Below are positions 1-12,380 of a DNA stretch of 64,000 nt, in pieces (the stretch's first letter is position 1; each line of letters opens with the position of its first letter). This stretch comes from Paragonimus westermani (Eukaryota; Platyhelminthes; Trematoda; Plagiorchiida; Troglotrematidae): the NCBI GenBank assembly GCA_008508345.1, contig QNGE01003730.1:1-64000 (forward strand), given 5' to 3'. The position numbers were made by a program, and so were the translations under genes. The notes beneath the pieces were generated by a model. It was not told where the DNA came from and searched no databases. It was given only the letters and a program-made list of their open reading frames with translations.

Positions 1-2230
1 AGGAACAGCCCATTGTTTTTCATCAAAGTGGGTGAGCAGATAGTCTTGAATAGACATCAAAAGTAACGCCGAACCAGGCATTCACCATAAGTCAATAAAT
101 GATATAACGTTACAACCATATGATCTTTTTCTGGGACATTTGTTCAATACTTCCTATCCTCTCGGTCTGGGTTCTGAGGATACACCAGACCAATTCTGGT
201 TTCCTGGTTACAATTTGACAGGTTTCCAAGTTGCGCATTCGTATTTTAGGGTGCGGTCTACAGCAGTTCAGAGTATCTCGCATATAAGAAATACCAAACA
301 CCCGAGTAAGACACATCACCATCCATTGGGCAGATTTCGCACATCCGTTCTTCGAACATTACCTGTTTTAGGTCACGGTCAGCTGTCTCTCTTGACGCTT
401 ATCTTCTTGTGTAAACCTAGATACGGGTACCTCCTTACTCTTGAGCAAAAATAAAAACATGGTGACAGGCACAATCATGTCTTTGTTTTCCGAATTGATC
501 GATCATGGTTCGGGATGCTTATTCGATGCACGTTGTTCTGTTTTGTAGATATCTTGAGTTCTGTGAGTTTTTCATGAGAGAACATTTCTTGCGATGAATT
601 GTAGCTAACACAACTAGTGTGGGGATCGTTGTTAATGGCACTTGCAGTGAAGCTACAAAGATAAGGCTTAGAAACTCGTCTACACTGAACACTTGCCGTT
701 ATCCACCGTGTGCAAGGAAGCGAGCTGCTTTTTGTTGTCACATCATTTCTGATAATTACCTGACCACGGCCATTTACTTCACTTCATTGAAACCATGTTC
801 CCCATAGATGTAATGTTTGACCATAAAAGCTAGCAACGTTGCCATCGGTTCAGACCAGAAGTAAAATTTGCCAATATTTTTAACTCCCATGAAAATTTAA
901 CGTTGCGAACAGGTGCTTCCGTTCATTATTCGCAGGAATACACGGTTATAAGGGGCTCGTTGAACTTATATGAAAAACGAGAATATGTTTATACGCCATG
1001 GAATTAGTCATAGCAACTGACTGTCTAACGGAGTGGTGGTGGGTTTATGTGTGTGCATGAGTTTGTTGTGTCTGCGAGACTTGCAGGACGGGTGCGTGAT
1101 AGCTTGTTAAGCGGATTACTGAGTCACTGAGTTTCAGACGGTTTGCATATGGTTGGCCACGGGTTTAGCAGGGCCTGTATGAATTTCTTTAGGAGGCAAA
1201 ATTGGGGCTTGCAGAGTTTCATAGCGATCGAACAAGCCATCAATTACAGTCTCGTCCTAACAACACGGATGTGAACGTGATGCGCTTTGGAATTAATTTT
1301 GTACGCTTTATCGGGTGTGATTCGATGACCCGTAATCAGCTAATTATCTTTGTAGCGCACCATAAACTTACATGCTATAATATTTCATTCAGTGATCAAT
1401 CATATATTATTAGTTCTATTCCACTATTCAGGATACTGCGTAGTTGAGCATAACACATTGCTTCCTATGGTTACATTTTTCCACTCATCAGTGCCTCACT
1501 ACAGTGAACTGCAGCACAGTTTCTCAAGAGAGACCGTATACAACAGAACAGTTTGCCTACGGGCTGCACTCGTGATTGACGGAACCGTACGACCTTATCA
1601 TCCGACTTGTCCAGAGTAGGTTCTCAGTTGTCCAAATATGGTGAAGATTACAGTTAGCAAGCGTGTTTTCTAGTTGAAATAACACGGGGCCAGCTAGAAA
1701 CTGCACTCAGGGCTGAGTTAGGGAGAGTTTACGTGATTCCCTAGCCCGTAATTGATAACTGAGCAATGAAACCTTCGAATGCAAAAGATCATCGGAACTA
1801 CGAAGTAATCTATGCAGCTAGAGGAACATTCACGCTCATGGCGTGAGCACAACATATGACTAACTGGTTCAAGGCAGTTTGCCTGTATTAGAATTAAATT
1901 TTATATGGATACATAAATGGTCACTGTTACACAATAAATATAAAGAGTGAAGTATAGTGAAGAATCGTGATTCGTATGAAGGAGACATCGTAGAAGGTTT
2001 CGGCGAACTTAGTAATGTGGTCACTAAATTAACAAAGTATTCAAGAACTTGAAAATGAACACCATACTCGAAACAAGAAGGCATGGAACTGAAGTGTTCA
2101 GGACTCTACTCGGCTCAGTCGTATCAAGCACTGCCAATAAGAGGATGGAACCATTAGATAAGTTAAACAATAATAGAGCGGAATGGAAGCTATCAAAAAT
2201 TATTTGGCACTCACGTTCAGAGCTGTTGTT
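1..2230. other. Unassigned sequence, no supported gene
   Basis: Both strands hold only short open frames of up to about 105 codons. None has a recognisable domain, a good splice context or a poly-A signal in a sensible place. I see no tRNA, satellite or terminal-repeat structure. It reads as intergenic or intronic DNA, possibly with unrecognisably old repeats. Confidence 0.5.
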
Positions 2231-2239
2231 AAGTGAGCT

Positions 2240-2895
2240 TGAGAAGATTCATGCTTATTGCTGAGCTAATCGTAGTATGTGAGCTAGTCACGCCTGCTGA
2301 GACGACTCGGGTAAACTGCACGGTGACAAGCTTCCCGGAATCGCCAAACGGTTGGTCGAAAAAACAGGAAAGTTTAAACGAAAGTAGCTCCCGCTTACTT
2401 CCAGTGATGGGTGTTCAAACAAACGGGCTGGGGATAGTGAAATTTACAGAACTATACTCTGTCCATACAAGGTAGCTGAGGATGACCTGGAGGCAAACGC
2501 CATGTAATGGTGGAACCGAGATGACGGTTAGCCCGTGTACAATTAGTTATAACTCATTGTGCAAACAACATAAACCAAGATTGATCCCGGGACACTTCCT
2601 GATTATTCGTTCCCAAATGTTTGCTTTAGTAAAAATAAACACAGTAGATTCGGAAAAAAGCGTTTATGCAAACGTTTTCAGCATGCCGCAGCAATTACCC
2701 AGTCTGCCAATCATGAAAATAATTTACGCCAAACTGCTCAATCGTTTCAGCGTTCACCATCTGCAGACTAACCCGGATATCATCCGTATGTTAAGGCAAA
2801 TAACCAATGCCCTTCTGATAGGTGATTTCAACATTGACTGTACTATTCATATAGTAGACCGTTTCAACTCTCAGTGTCAAAGCGTATGCGTCTGA
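2240..2895 (+). pseudogene. Remnant of a non-LTR retrotransposon endonuclease domain
   Basis: A 137-codon frame (2,482-2,895) ends in a region carrying the motif LLIGDFNID. This matches the GDFN signature of the APE-type endonuclease in CR1/Jockey-like LINEs. The residues before it (LRQITNALLIGDFN) have the spacing seen where the domain moves from the strand after IYRPP to the metal-binding loop. A preceding frame at 2,233-2,475 may be the earlier part of the same domain in another phase, but I could not confirm that. No reverse transcriptase follows directly. The fragment is short, frameshifted and presumably dead. The call rests on one motif and its surroundings. Confidence 0.4.
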
Positions 2896-5560
2896 TGCCA
2901 ATCTTTTGTAAACAGAGCACACAGTAAGTGGGTGTTGAACTATCGACAGTTTTCTCGCCTCAGTATATCAGCCACTGAACTTCAAGGCACTTCCAAATAC
3001 AAAGAAATCAGACAACGTGGAATGAATAATTCGGTTCTACACTACCAGAGAAGTGAGTACCAAGCAGTAAGTAGCATCCAGAACAACCTTCTGGGCAAAG
3101 TTCATACCATTAGTACAGCGTCCAGAGGCAAGTGAAAGCAAGCCAACTGTTCACAAACCCAAGTAACAAAGACCAGCAATTTACGTTTGCTGGACAAAAC
3201 GTGTGATTAGCAAATCAAAGTCAATGCTGTAATCGCGCTGACACAAATTAGAAGGCTTATTTGGGTGATTTTTTTCGACCTACTCTATCAAATTTTGTGC
3301 TCAAGAACACTTGACTCTCAACTTTTTTGTTAACTGTCGGCATGGTTCAGAAGCTATATCGACCAGTTCCCCAAGTCAATTCATTGAATGATTTTAGGTT
3401 GTCGATACGACTCCTGACTGAGGAAAGCGTTCGATGTAAATTAATATGGCAATGAGTGAGGTTTGTCAATCCTATACGAATGGAAAGATGTGCAAATTTG
3501 CAGGGCATGAAAACAAACAACAAGGTTCCCTTCGCAAATTTATATCAGAACCACAACAGTGACAGTAATATATGGGTTCAGTGATCATAAATAACCTTCG
3601 GCACTACCACTCACCAGATATGCCCGTCAGATAAACTTCGACCTCGTATGCAAGTACTGGGACAAATATTGCTCAGCTGGACGGTAATTACTCACTTGAG
3701 GGTGTTTTTCCATAGTTACAGAACTGATTGGATTCCATGGAGCCTCACTTATGGCAAGGATAACGCGACGGAATGCAGCAACAAACAGTCCGTCCCAGAT
3801 CATTTCCGATAAGTTTACTGAACTTCTCAAATCATCGAGGTATATTTTAGTTTCAATTATTTCCCAGCTTCTAACCAGATTTTTCTCAGCATCAACACCC
3901 CCAACAGCAGACATGTAAATATCAATCAAATATACTTGAGTACTTCATGAAAACTCAAAACTTGATGAATAGACACGTTCTTGATTTAGCAAGTGAATAT
4001 AAACAATATCAACAACCTTGGCGCGTGTTTCGAAAAAGGCCAGTTATTATTGCGTGCTATCTTCCGACAAATTCGTTCGCTACAAGTTCACTTGTGAACT
4101 GTTTTATCCTGTTCTCTCAGCCGCATTTTCTCGTACTTCCTCGTGATTCACTGTCGATTTTTATTATGATCTTTTCTCTTTTCTCTTCCAGGTTACATTT
4201 TTATTCTTACGATGGCGATACCCTTAGTTTTCATTGCTTTTTTCTGTTGCCCAGCGTTTTCCCCTGTTATTTTTCTTTCATTCAGCACGGCTGATTTTCT
4301 AAATATGTTTTTCATTGCGGTTTTATTAGGATACCTGCGCGCTGCCTCCCAGTTTCCTCTTGCTCGCGGGTGTTTCTCTCCCCGATGTTTCAGTGAAACT
4401 AGCTTATTGCCACACTACAATTCTCCTTTCGATTGTTTCCGTCCATTTTCTCTGATACTTCTTTGTTATCCCGATTTTCTAAAATTTTTTTCAGGGCGCA
4501 AAACGTGATCAGTAACATATTTTGTCAGATATAAATCTTTATTGTCAGACCCTTCAATGCTTTGTTTGTTAATGATTCATATCAATACAAAATTACGCTC
4601 AACGTTTTTATCCGATAAATGATGATGTATCTTCGCAGCGTAAAATAGATGGCGCTCGCAATAACTGTTTTTATTACGGCAATAATTTGACCAATGTACA
4701 AAATTTCAAGTTTCTTATCTCGAATGTCAAAATCCTCTGAAAGCAAACTGAAAAGTGCCTGTACGGTAAATTGACAACCAGGCATCGCTCACCAATGGTG
4801 GAAAATCAAAACGGCGTTGAGCTCATCCACACAAATTTTCATGGGTTGATCAGGAATAAACGACTTTTTTTGCGTGGATGAACGACGGGAATCATGAGTT
4901 GCTCAAAGAAGTACACAAAAGAAAATTCTCTAGCTTCGACATTTAGAAGTATGCAGGGCTCGGACTAAACAAGGATGGAGGAAACGGTGACAGTAGCTGA
5001 TGCAAGAACGAGGATGAATGAGGTAGATTGTTTAGGAAAGAATGCAAAGTATAGGGCTACCTTTCAACGTCAACCAAGACTTAGCCATCTCGAAATAACT
5101 CAACAAACCTCAACAAAATCAACACCGTTGACTTGGTGTTAATCAGAAAGTTAGTCCTGCCGTTCAGGAATTTCATATTTCTGCCGTTTTAGCACACCTC
5201 CTGCCGGCGTTCAGTGTAGATTTTATCTTGTTCGAATGGATAGCTCAATTTCATTGTGGTAATTTGCTACGTGGTCCACCGCTTCACTCGTGGTTGTCTG
5301 TGGAAGCGATCGCACCCGAACGAATTTATTTCATCGGGGGCATAATGACTAACTTCCATTCGGATAGCTTGTAAGGTGTTCACTGTGGCTTACAGAAAGT
5401 CATTATCATCTTTCCATAATAATAATGAAAACAGTAACTTCAATTTAACTGAGAAGTCCTGATCACCGGGAAGTCAGTTAGATGTTCACTCTCCCTTTGA
5501 AACCATCGAGGAAGCCTTACACAATTTATTCAGCGTTGTTGTTGAGCGTTTACATTTGGT
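2896..5560. other. Unassigned sequence
   Basis: There is no gene I can support. Short frames on both strands lack recognisable motifs. The block includes a pyrimidine-rich stretch (4,080-4,505), listed separately. Confidence 0.45.
4080..4505 (+). other. Pyrimidine-rich tract
   Basis: The plus strand is strongly enriched in T and C for about 420 bases, for example around 4,165-4,195 and 4,440-4,495. It leaves two overlapping open frames (3,947-4,294 and 4,212-4,508) rich in Phe, Leu and Ser. That composition follows from the base bias, so I do not call them genes. A similar T/C-rich stretch occurs near 51,040-51,430, but I could not establish homology by eye. It may be intron-like sequence or an old mobile-element untranslated region. 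Confidence 0.45.
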
Positions 5561-5561
5561 T

Positions 5562-5655
5562 ATTCGGTCGTGCCTATAGTGAGGTTGTTGGCCCTGTGGT
5601 CAACACGCTGGTCTCACGAGCACAAGTGGCGGGCCGCAAGCTTGGATCCGGATAA
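5562..5655 (+). repeat. tRNA-derived SINE head, truncated copy
   Basis: The segment starts with ATTCGGTCGTGCCTATAGTG and continues with a box-A-like GGCCCTGTGGTCAACACGC. It parallels the segment at about 47,118-47,165, where the same order ATTCGGTCGTG, GTGAGG, then a GTGGTCAACACG-like motif is seen. The box B region (GCTTGGATCC at about 5,640) is degenerate, and the SINE body and tail are missing. Two shared blocks in the same order make a common family likely, though this copy is old. Confidence 0.42.
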
Positions 5656-7985
5656 ACGTATCTTACAGTGGTTTCGTTGCACAGATGCGATTTATTGATT
5701 TTAATAGCAAGCAGCGCATTACTTACGATATCGCTTGCTTGATTCGCATATCGCTAACGCCTGCTAACCGTTGGTCATCTGCTAGTGGTGAGTAGCCTGA
5801 GCTTAAATGACTCACTCCACATCACTGTGGACTGTTCACTATCATTAGACAAGCTGGTAGCAGAAGCTTGCAGATAAGTGCACGAATGCCAGTTGCTTGC
5901 GAGTAACTTAGTGGGAACATGTCAATTTCATCTGGTCTACTAACTTGGCAATGTGTAATATTCCCTTTAGTAACCAGTATTTATGCACTCAACCAACCGA
6001 GATTTCACTCAGCACGAAAATGTGGACTGCAAAAATAGGCCAATGCTTTGTGTACGTCGATTCACCTTCATTATTGGCCTTGTTCATTGTTGAGCAGCGT
6101 CAGGTTAACTTATCAAGCCTGACCCCGACTACTAATTCGAAAACATTCATTACTGACACTTTATTTACTAAACAGAGGCGTCATCATATTATCTGATAAG
6201 ACTGTTCATTACGTCTGTATATCGTGCCTCGCACCGTATACAGGTAGTATTTACTCATGATCTAAAGCCGTATCTCCTGTTATTATGAATTTAACATCGA
6301 GGATACTCGTCAACAAAGAACTCAAATTCCTTTGATCGGACTCAACCGACTGTGTATTTACGCGGTGTTTTTAGTGCGTTTGGTGTCATTAAACTGGACT
6401 CAACCGTGTCTTCAAACGTTGTTAGTTCAAACGCTGGCATAGGTTAGAAGAACCTGAGTTACTTAGAACCACTGATCGTGTTGCGAATGAATCCGCTGTT
6501 GTGCTCACATAACGCGTTATTCCCACTAATTGGCTTCCGCTGGCTATATCTTGACTGACTCAACTGTACTCGTCAGAAGACTAGCAAAGTATGTGCATTG
6601 TATTTCCTCCCAGTGAAAAGCAGTGCTTACAACATGTCAGTACATAGAGCCGTCAGATTCAACGTTCGCAGCAAACTCCTAATATCAGACCGACAAGAAC
6701 CTGTTACCTGAGTTCGTAGCACCACAGTGTAAGTATACATTGGCCCCTTAACGAGGTTTAAATTACGTAGTGATGTGCACGTTTTTATGGATTTGTATGA
6801 CGAGATATACAATTCTCCAGGCTTCTCCAAATCTGTATTGTAGAGCGCATTGCATCTCATTTTCAAATCTCATCCAACTCGGAACATGAACCCTGAGAAT
6901 ATTCATCGATTTGATTAACATTTACACACTCTGAATCTACCTTCCCTGGCTCCTATCCTGAAATGAATCCAAGACAATGATTTGTACATTTCTTTCAAGA
7001 AAAATGAACAATAGTTGAAATGTAAGCTCGGGTAACGCCTACCGCTCAAACAAAGCAGTTGCACAATCTTTCTTAAATGTCTCGACAGTCGTGCCAAACA
7101 TGTGGACCACCTTCTTGGCAAAACATGCAGTCAACCTGACTGAGCACAGTAGCACCGTTCTCTTCCACTATCTCAAGTTTTTCCAGAAGATCTTCAAATT
7201 GCCCTATAGCTCTCGTTTCTTCATAGTCAACTTAAACCTATGTCAAGATTGTGCATAGCGGAGGGTACTTTTGGTAAATGTGTGGAGAAACCTACTACCG
7301 CGTAGTGTTTGCAGGGAAGATATGAATACTGCCCCAAAAATGCAGACAACTAGTTCCAATGCCTACGATTTTCATTAATATTCGCCTTTAACTTCCTAGG
7401 AGAATGAAGAGCGTCAGGATCACAATAAAGCAAACATACAAACTGGTCACACAGTAAACCCTGCAGTGTTCATATTAGACGGGTTACTCTAATTTACTTT
7501 CTCAGTGGCTGGTGGCACACCAAATTTTGTTCACACTTGTTTGCACAAACGTATATAACACCAAGTATATTAGACGTTCGAACTGAACATCACTGGAAAC
7601 TGTTCATAAATGTTGTATAAAGATGGATAATCCGTTCAATCTCTTCAGAAAATGAGTGTCGCTTTCATCGGATCTCGTAAGCGGTGCATGTCCTAGAGAA
7701 GGAAGTGAATAGAAATCTCCGATCCCACGAAACTCGCCGGGTGACATTCCGGACTACTGATGATTTATCCGGAATTCGATTAATTTCAAGTGAAACTTTA
7801 CACATTTATCCGCAGCTTGAGGATATCTATCATCGTCGGCCGTCAGCTGGAGCGGAACTCAGCCGTGGTGCTACTTCGAAAGCGGCCAGTTAGGAAGACT
7901 CTGTTGATAAGATCGATGCAATGAGTTCTGATTCGAATCCGACTTATGTTCAGCAAATCACTAACCACATATCCAAATGTTGAGG
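5656..7985. other. Unassigned sequence
   Basis: I found no supported gene. Frames such as 5,945-6,196 and 7,684-7,893 are short and lack domains. The CR1-like LINE copy starts at about 7,990. Confidence 0.45.
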
Positions 7986-7989
7986 TGGT

Positions 7990-8956
7990 ACGGAGAAGCG
8001 GTCTGGGCCCGTTGCTCTTCTTAATGTACATAAATGATCTGTGCGACGATATTACACATGGCAAGCTCCTTCTGTTTGCTGACGATATCAAAATCGTTTA
8101 CACATTCCGCCGGGGCAGTAGTATCAATTTCTGTCTACAAAATATACGACAGGACCTAGCCTCCTTGAAGTTGTGGTGCAGAACATGGTTGATGTCGTTC
8201 TCAGCAGACAAATCGAACATCCTCAATTATGGTTGTAAATTACCTCATGGCTCCATCTCACTAGATGGTTGTAATATTGATATAGCCCCTTCGGTCAGAG
8301 ATCTTGGAATACGGTACTCAAACTCCTTCAATTTCTCTGAACAAGTATGCTTCCAGGTAGCCAAAACTAAAAAAACAATAGCCTGCATCAAAAAGGCGTT
8401 CAGCCTATCAGCTGCGAAGCTGACGCTCTACAAAATGTGTGCTCGGCCTCAACTCGAGTATTGCACCTTCATTTACTGCCACCTACGCAAGTCCGACAGG
8501 CTTGTGTTAGAAAACCTTCAACGATCGTTTACCAAAGGCTTATCAGGATAGTCCTCTTCGCTCACCTATAGACAACGTTGTGAAAAACTTGGCATTGATC
8601 CAATTTGGATGCGTAGACTAAAGTTGAACTTGACGTTGCTGTATAACCTGATACATTCGGATGCGATTACCACAGCGATCACCGTCCACTTACAACACAG
8701 CCCTCCATATAGTCTAAGAAATAAGGATTCCACCTTGCCAACCCCGATATCCCGGAAGAATATATGTGCAAACTCCTTCCTAGTAAAGTATTCCTACATT
8801 TGGAATAAACTTCCAAGTGAAGTCAGAGCCAGTAACAACATTCAGCTTTTTAAAAAGGGTTTGGACAGCTATCTTACGTTAACAAATACGATGTACATCT
8901 TCAAACTCTCTGTATCACCTGACGACCTTTTTGAGTGTGGTCCGGAAAACATTTAG
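7990..8956 (+). pseudogene. CR1-like LINE reverse transcriptase, 5'-truncated copy A
   Basis: The sequence enters the reverse transcriptase near motif B (SGLGPLLFLMYINDLCDD) and continues into motif C as FADDIKIVY, the catalytic Asp pair typical of CR1/Jockey-clade LINEs. The C-terminal part follows, with an RPQLEYC segment and a Trp-rich end. The frame at 7,946-8,551 stops at a TAG and resumes in a different frame at 8,609-8,956, so the ORF is broken by at least one frameshift or stop. ORF1, the endonuclease and the N-terminal half of the reverse transcriptase are absent, as expected for 5'-truncated retrotransposition. The copy at 13,563-14,952 is its close relative. Confidence 0.85.
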
Positions 8957-9870
8957 CCGTCAGATGCGTAATACGCAGACAACCAATCTGCTGTCTAACG
9001 CCTGTCGAGAACAGCCCGCTTGAAACGGTTTGTTATATGGCTTACTCACAAGATCATTTAGCACTTGGCCTTTGACACCCAACATTATTTCAATGACGTG
9101 TTTACTCATGTATATGCAATGCTAAAATTGCTATGAAATGTGCACTCGGCGCTTAATAATAAGTCCAACAGTACGATGACATGTGAGCTTTAGTTGTCAC
9201 GCACATTTCATTCGGCCCTCCAAACCGTCGACTCAATTACCCGTTTACCCGAATAAATCTCGAGTGCATAGTGAAATACCACAACAAACAGTAGATGGAG
9301 TTATATATTCCAATAATCATAGCAAAACTAATTATATCGAAACGAGTTCTCGGTCAAAAATTCCCCATACATATTGTTTGTCACCGTAAATATTATAAAC
9401 CCACATTTTCCCATCCAACGTGTGAAATAACATTCTCCCTCCATCGAGCGAGGGAATTGTGCTACAACGGATGGACGCACGGCACTTCGTCTGAGCTGAA
9501 TCGTTCACGAGATGTTCAACTTTGTGACGTTTACGAGCAATCGACTAAATAATGCGTTGGAATCTGCCCATTCGTTCGGTTGATTTTGAGATTTTCCGAA
9601 ATGCCTCGCGGAGGCCGNGTTCACGAGATGTTCAACTTTGTGACGTTTACGAGCAATCGACTAAATAATGCGTTGGAATCTGCCCATTCGTTCGGTTGAT
9701 TTTGAGATTTTCCGAAATGCCTCGCGGAGGCCGATCTATATTGACAATTTCCAGGGGCCAATTTTATTCCGTAACAACAAAAAATTCCAAAGGTGCGTTT
9801 GGACATCCTCGAAAGTCGGTATCCTCTCATACAAAAATAATGGGAAAACTGGTATAAGCTGACTGTCACG
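8957..9870 (+). repeat. 3' untranslated tail of CR1-like LINE copy A
   Basis: The tail begins with CCGTCAGATGCGTAATACGC just after the reverse transcriptase stop. It runs collinearly with 14,953-15,800 of copy B, sharing blocks such as GGCGCTTAATAATAA and CGGCCCTC. It contains a 115-bp exact duplication around a single N (listed separately). Alignment to copy B fades at about 9,830-9,870. Short frames inside it are not coding. Confidence 0.7.
9503..9733. repeat. Exact 115-bp duplication flanking a single N (likely assembly seam)
   Basis: Bases 9,503-9,617 and 9,619-9,733 are identical and separated by one N at 9,618. The unit begins GTTCACGAGATG and ends CGGAGGCCG. A perfect duplication across a one-base gap in otherwise diverged sequence is the usual sign of two contig ends that overlap but were not merged. 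Confidence 0.9.
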
Positions 9871-10453
9871 ACAAGTTTCAGTAGAATATTTTACTGGAAC
9901 TGTACACCTACAATACCAGCTTTATGGATGTGTTTGAAATCCCATATCTCTGTAAATAATGCAGGTGGAGCAAACATGGTGCATAACAATCTTACAATAT
10001 TCCTACTGGGCATTGCAATCATACCACGGACATTTGCCTGTTCACACTGGGTAACCTCAGTATAACCTCATGAACTTGTGCAATATTCAAACGTAAACCA
10101 CAATACAACATTCATCGATTTTTTTAAAAATGCAACTACTAGGTTATTGTTTTACATAGAACAATAATTAAATAACCTACAGAAAGCACTTTCTGTGAAT
10201 AACATATGAGAATGAACAACAGCGGTTAATTTCTTACGTACTTCCGTAGAACAGCATAACCGTCGAACGTGCACAAATATTACCTCAGCGAGCTCAAAAA
10301 ATTAGCGATTAAAGATGTTTGACTTTACGACATCATTTAAACAAAAGCCACTTATTTTGCTGAAGAGATGGGTGCAGATTTCGAGGTGATGTTCATAGAC
10401 ATTTATTTTCAGAAGAATTATTCCATGGGATGCTTAATTCGATGATTTCTCTC

Positions 10454-10500
10454 ATGGCCCACCGAAACCCGCAGGAAAACGTTCAGTCGCGGTGGGCCAT
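10454..10500. other. Perfect 11-bp inverted repeat (hairpin)
   Basis: ATGGCCCACCG at 10,454-10,464 is exactly complementary to CGGTGGGCCAT at 10,490-10,500, leaving a 25-base loop. The stem is GC-rich. No T-run follows and no recognisable RNA family is evident. It may be a chance palindrome or the terminus of a small foldback element. Confidence 0.6.
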
Positions 10501-10627
10501 ATGGTACAAGTGAAAACCCCGAATAAAATGTGTGTAAATGTGCATTTCACGGATCCTACCATTATCGCACCCAGTTAGTGTTTAAATGGTCCACCGCAAG
10601 TGTGTCACTTTCGTACGGTGAATCAGC

Positions 10628-10723
10628 ATGGCGGTGAAAAACGTGAACATTTTCTGGGGAACAATCAAGGAGAAGTATCAGAACTTCCGGGAGTACCCGG
10701 GGGATCTCAACAGATTTCATTGA
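10628..10723 (+). CDS. Candidate 31-codon small ORF, unknown function
   Basis: An ATG at 10,628 opens a 31-residue frame starting MAVKNVNIFWGTIKEKYQNF and ending at TGA (10,721-10,723). The codons favour C or G at third positions, unlike the surrounding AT-rich DNA, which is why I note it. The frame is charged and aromatic-rich with no signal peptide. I recognise no family. A longer overlapping frame (10,600-10,881) runs in another phase. It could be a small exon, a fragment of an unrecognised element, or chance. Confidence 0.18.
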   Translation: MAVKNVNIFWGTIKEKYQNFREYPGDLNRFH

Positions 10724-10941
10724 ATCGTCTCCTTACGTTGGCATTCTTTGTACTGATCACCAGCCCTTCTTACAGCTTGCAACTACCACTCAAGTTAAAC
10801 GTGTTGCCGCGTCGGGGCATGCTGGGAGCAGTCGCTGTTTCGAATTCGTCCGCAGCCTTGTCTTCTCACAGTTTGGTCTAATATAAAAATAATAAATTTG
10901 CCGCTTTATTTCATACTAATACAAATTATATGCTCAGTAGT

Positions 10942-11678
10942 NNNNNNNNNNNNNNNNNNNNNNNNNNNNNNNNNNNNNNNNNNNNNNNNNNNNNNNNNNN
11001 NNNNNNNNNNNNNNNNNNNNNNNNNNNNNNNNNNNNNNNNNNNNNNNNNNNNNNNNNNNNNNNNNNNNNNNNNNNNNNNNNNNNNNNNNNNNNNNNNNNN
11101 NNNNNNNNNNNNNNNNNNNNNNNNNNNNNNNNNNNNNNNNNNNNNNNNNNNNNNNNNNNNNNNNNNNNNNNNNNNNNNNNNNNNNNNNNNNNNNNNNNNN
11201 NNNNNNNNNNNNNNNNNNNNNNNNNNNNNNNNNNNNNNNNNNNNNNNNNNNNNNNNNNNNNNNNNNNNNNNNNNNNNNNNNNNNNNNNNNNNNNNNNNNN
11301 NNNNNNNNNNNNNNNNNNNNNNNNNNNNNNNNNNNNNNNNNNNNNNNNNNNNNNNNNNNNNNNNNNNNNNNNNNNNNNNNNNNNNNNNNNNNNNNNNNNN
11401 NNNNNNNNNNNNNNNNNNNNNNNNNNNNNNNNNNNNNNNNNNNNNNNNNNNNNNNNNNNNNNNNNNNNNNNNNNNNNNNNNNNNNNNNNNNNNNNNNNNN
11501 NNNNNNNNNNNNNNNNNNNNNNNNNNNNNNNNNNNNNNNNNNNNNNNNNNNNNNNNNNNNNNNNNNNNNNNNNNNNNNNNNNNNNNNNNNNNNNNNNNNN
11601 NNNNNNNNNNNNNNNNNNNNNNNNNNNNNNNNNNNNNNNNNNNNNNNNNNNNNNNNNNNNNNNNNNNNNNNNNNNNNN
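10942..11678. other. Assembly gap (run of N)
   Basis: There are 737 undetermined bases. Open frames spanning it on either strand are artefacts of the unread sequence. The gap falls near the left end of the inverted LINE 5' part, so the junction of that insertion may be hidden. Confidence 0.99.
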
Positions 11679-12380
11679 TGAAAATGTCCGAAGCAGAAGG
11701 GTCTTTGTGATTCAGAGACTTTGGTAACGTCCCTTGGTCTGATGCGGTTACGGTAAGCGCATCGATAACTAATGGAATGACCCCTGCGTCTGAGTCCATA
11801 ACAGAAAATTTTGGAAAAGTGTTAGTAAGGTGAATTGGGGCAATGGGGGTATGGGAGGTGGACTGGGCAGGGGAGGTTTGAACGGGGTGTGACGCAATTA
11901 AAAAGGGTAAGATTGAGATGGATTGGTCATATCTACCTGCACGTTGTCCGCAACGGGATCATGGGAGAAATTTACGTGAGCATTAATACTGTGGGGGCTG
12001 TTTGTATTAAAAGGGGCGTTAAGCATGGGATAGGCAGTTCTGATGGGAATAGTGGGGTTCTGATTAAGTATTGCTTTGAAAGTTATGTCACGCAAGATAT
12101 TGATATTGTTGGGAAGAGGTCGAAGGTTAGGGGTTGGTAACAGATACGTCCTTTTTCTCCGTGCGTGTGGGTATGGGTTCACATGCTTATTTTTTCCCTT
12201 GTATTGCGGAGGAGGTAAGCACGAACGACTCGTTGGATAGTGACTGTAGGAGGGTTTATCGAAGCCAGTGCACCTCCGACGGCCGGAGTGTGTCAGATTG
12301 GTAGATGGTCTGACCCCTACGTTGTCTGATCTAGCTACCGCGTTGACAGGTTGACATTTAGACGTCCCATTTGGTGCGAC
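11679..12380 (-). other. Sequence downstream of LINE ORF1, possibly the ORF1-ORF2 junction
   Basis: On the minus strand this follows ORF1 directly. It contains Pro-, Ser- and Asn-rich frames (11,898-12,182, then a different frame below 11,799 that runs into the gap). No endonuclease motif is visible. The most economical reading is spacer or the degraded start of ORF2 of the same inverted LINE piece, but unrelated DNA is possible. Confidence 0.3.

Noticed and set aside
10898..11799. Long open frames on both strands across 10,942-11,678
   Set aside because: They consist almost entirely of undetermined bases, so they are not evidence of coding.
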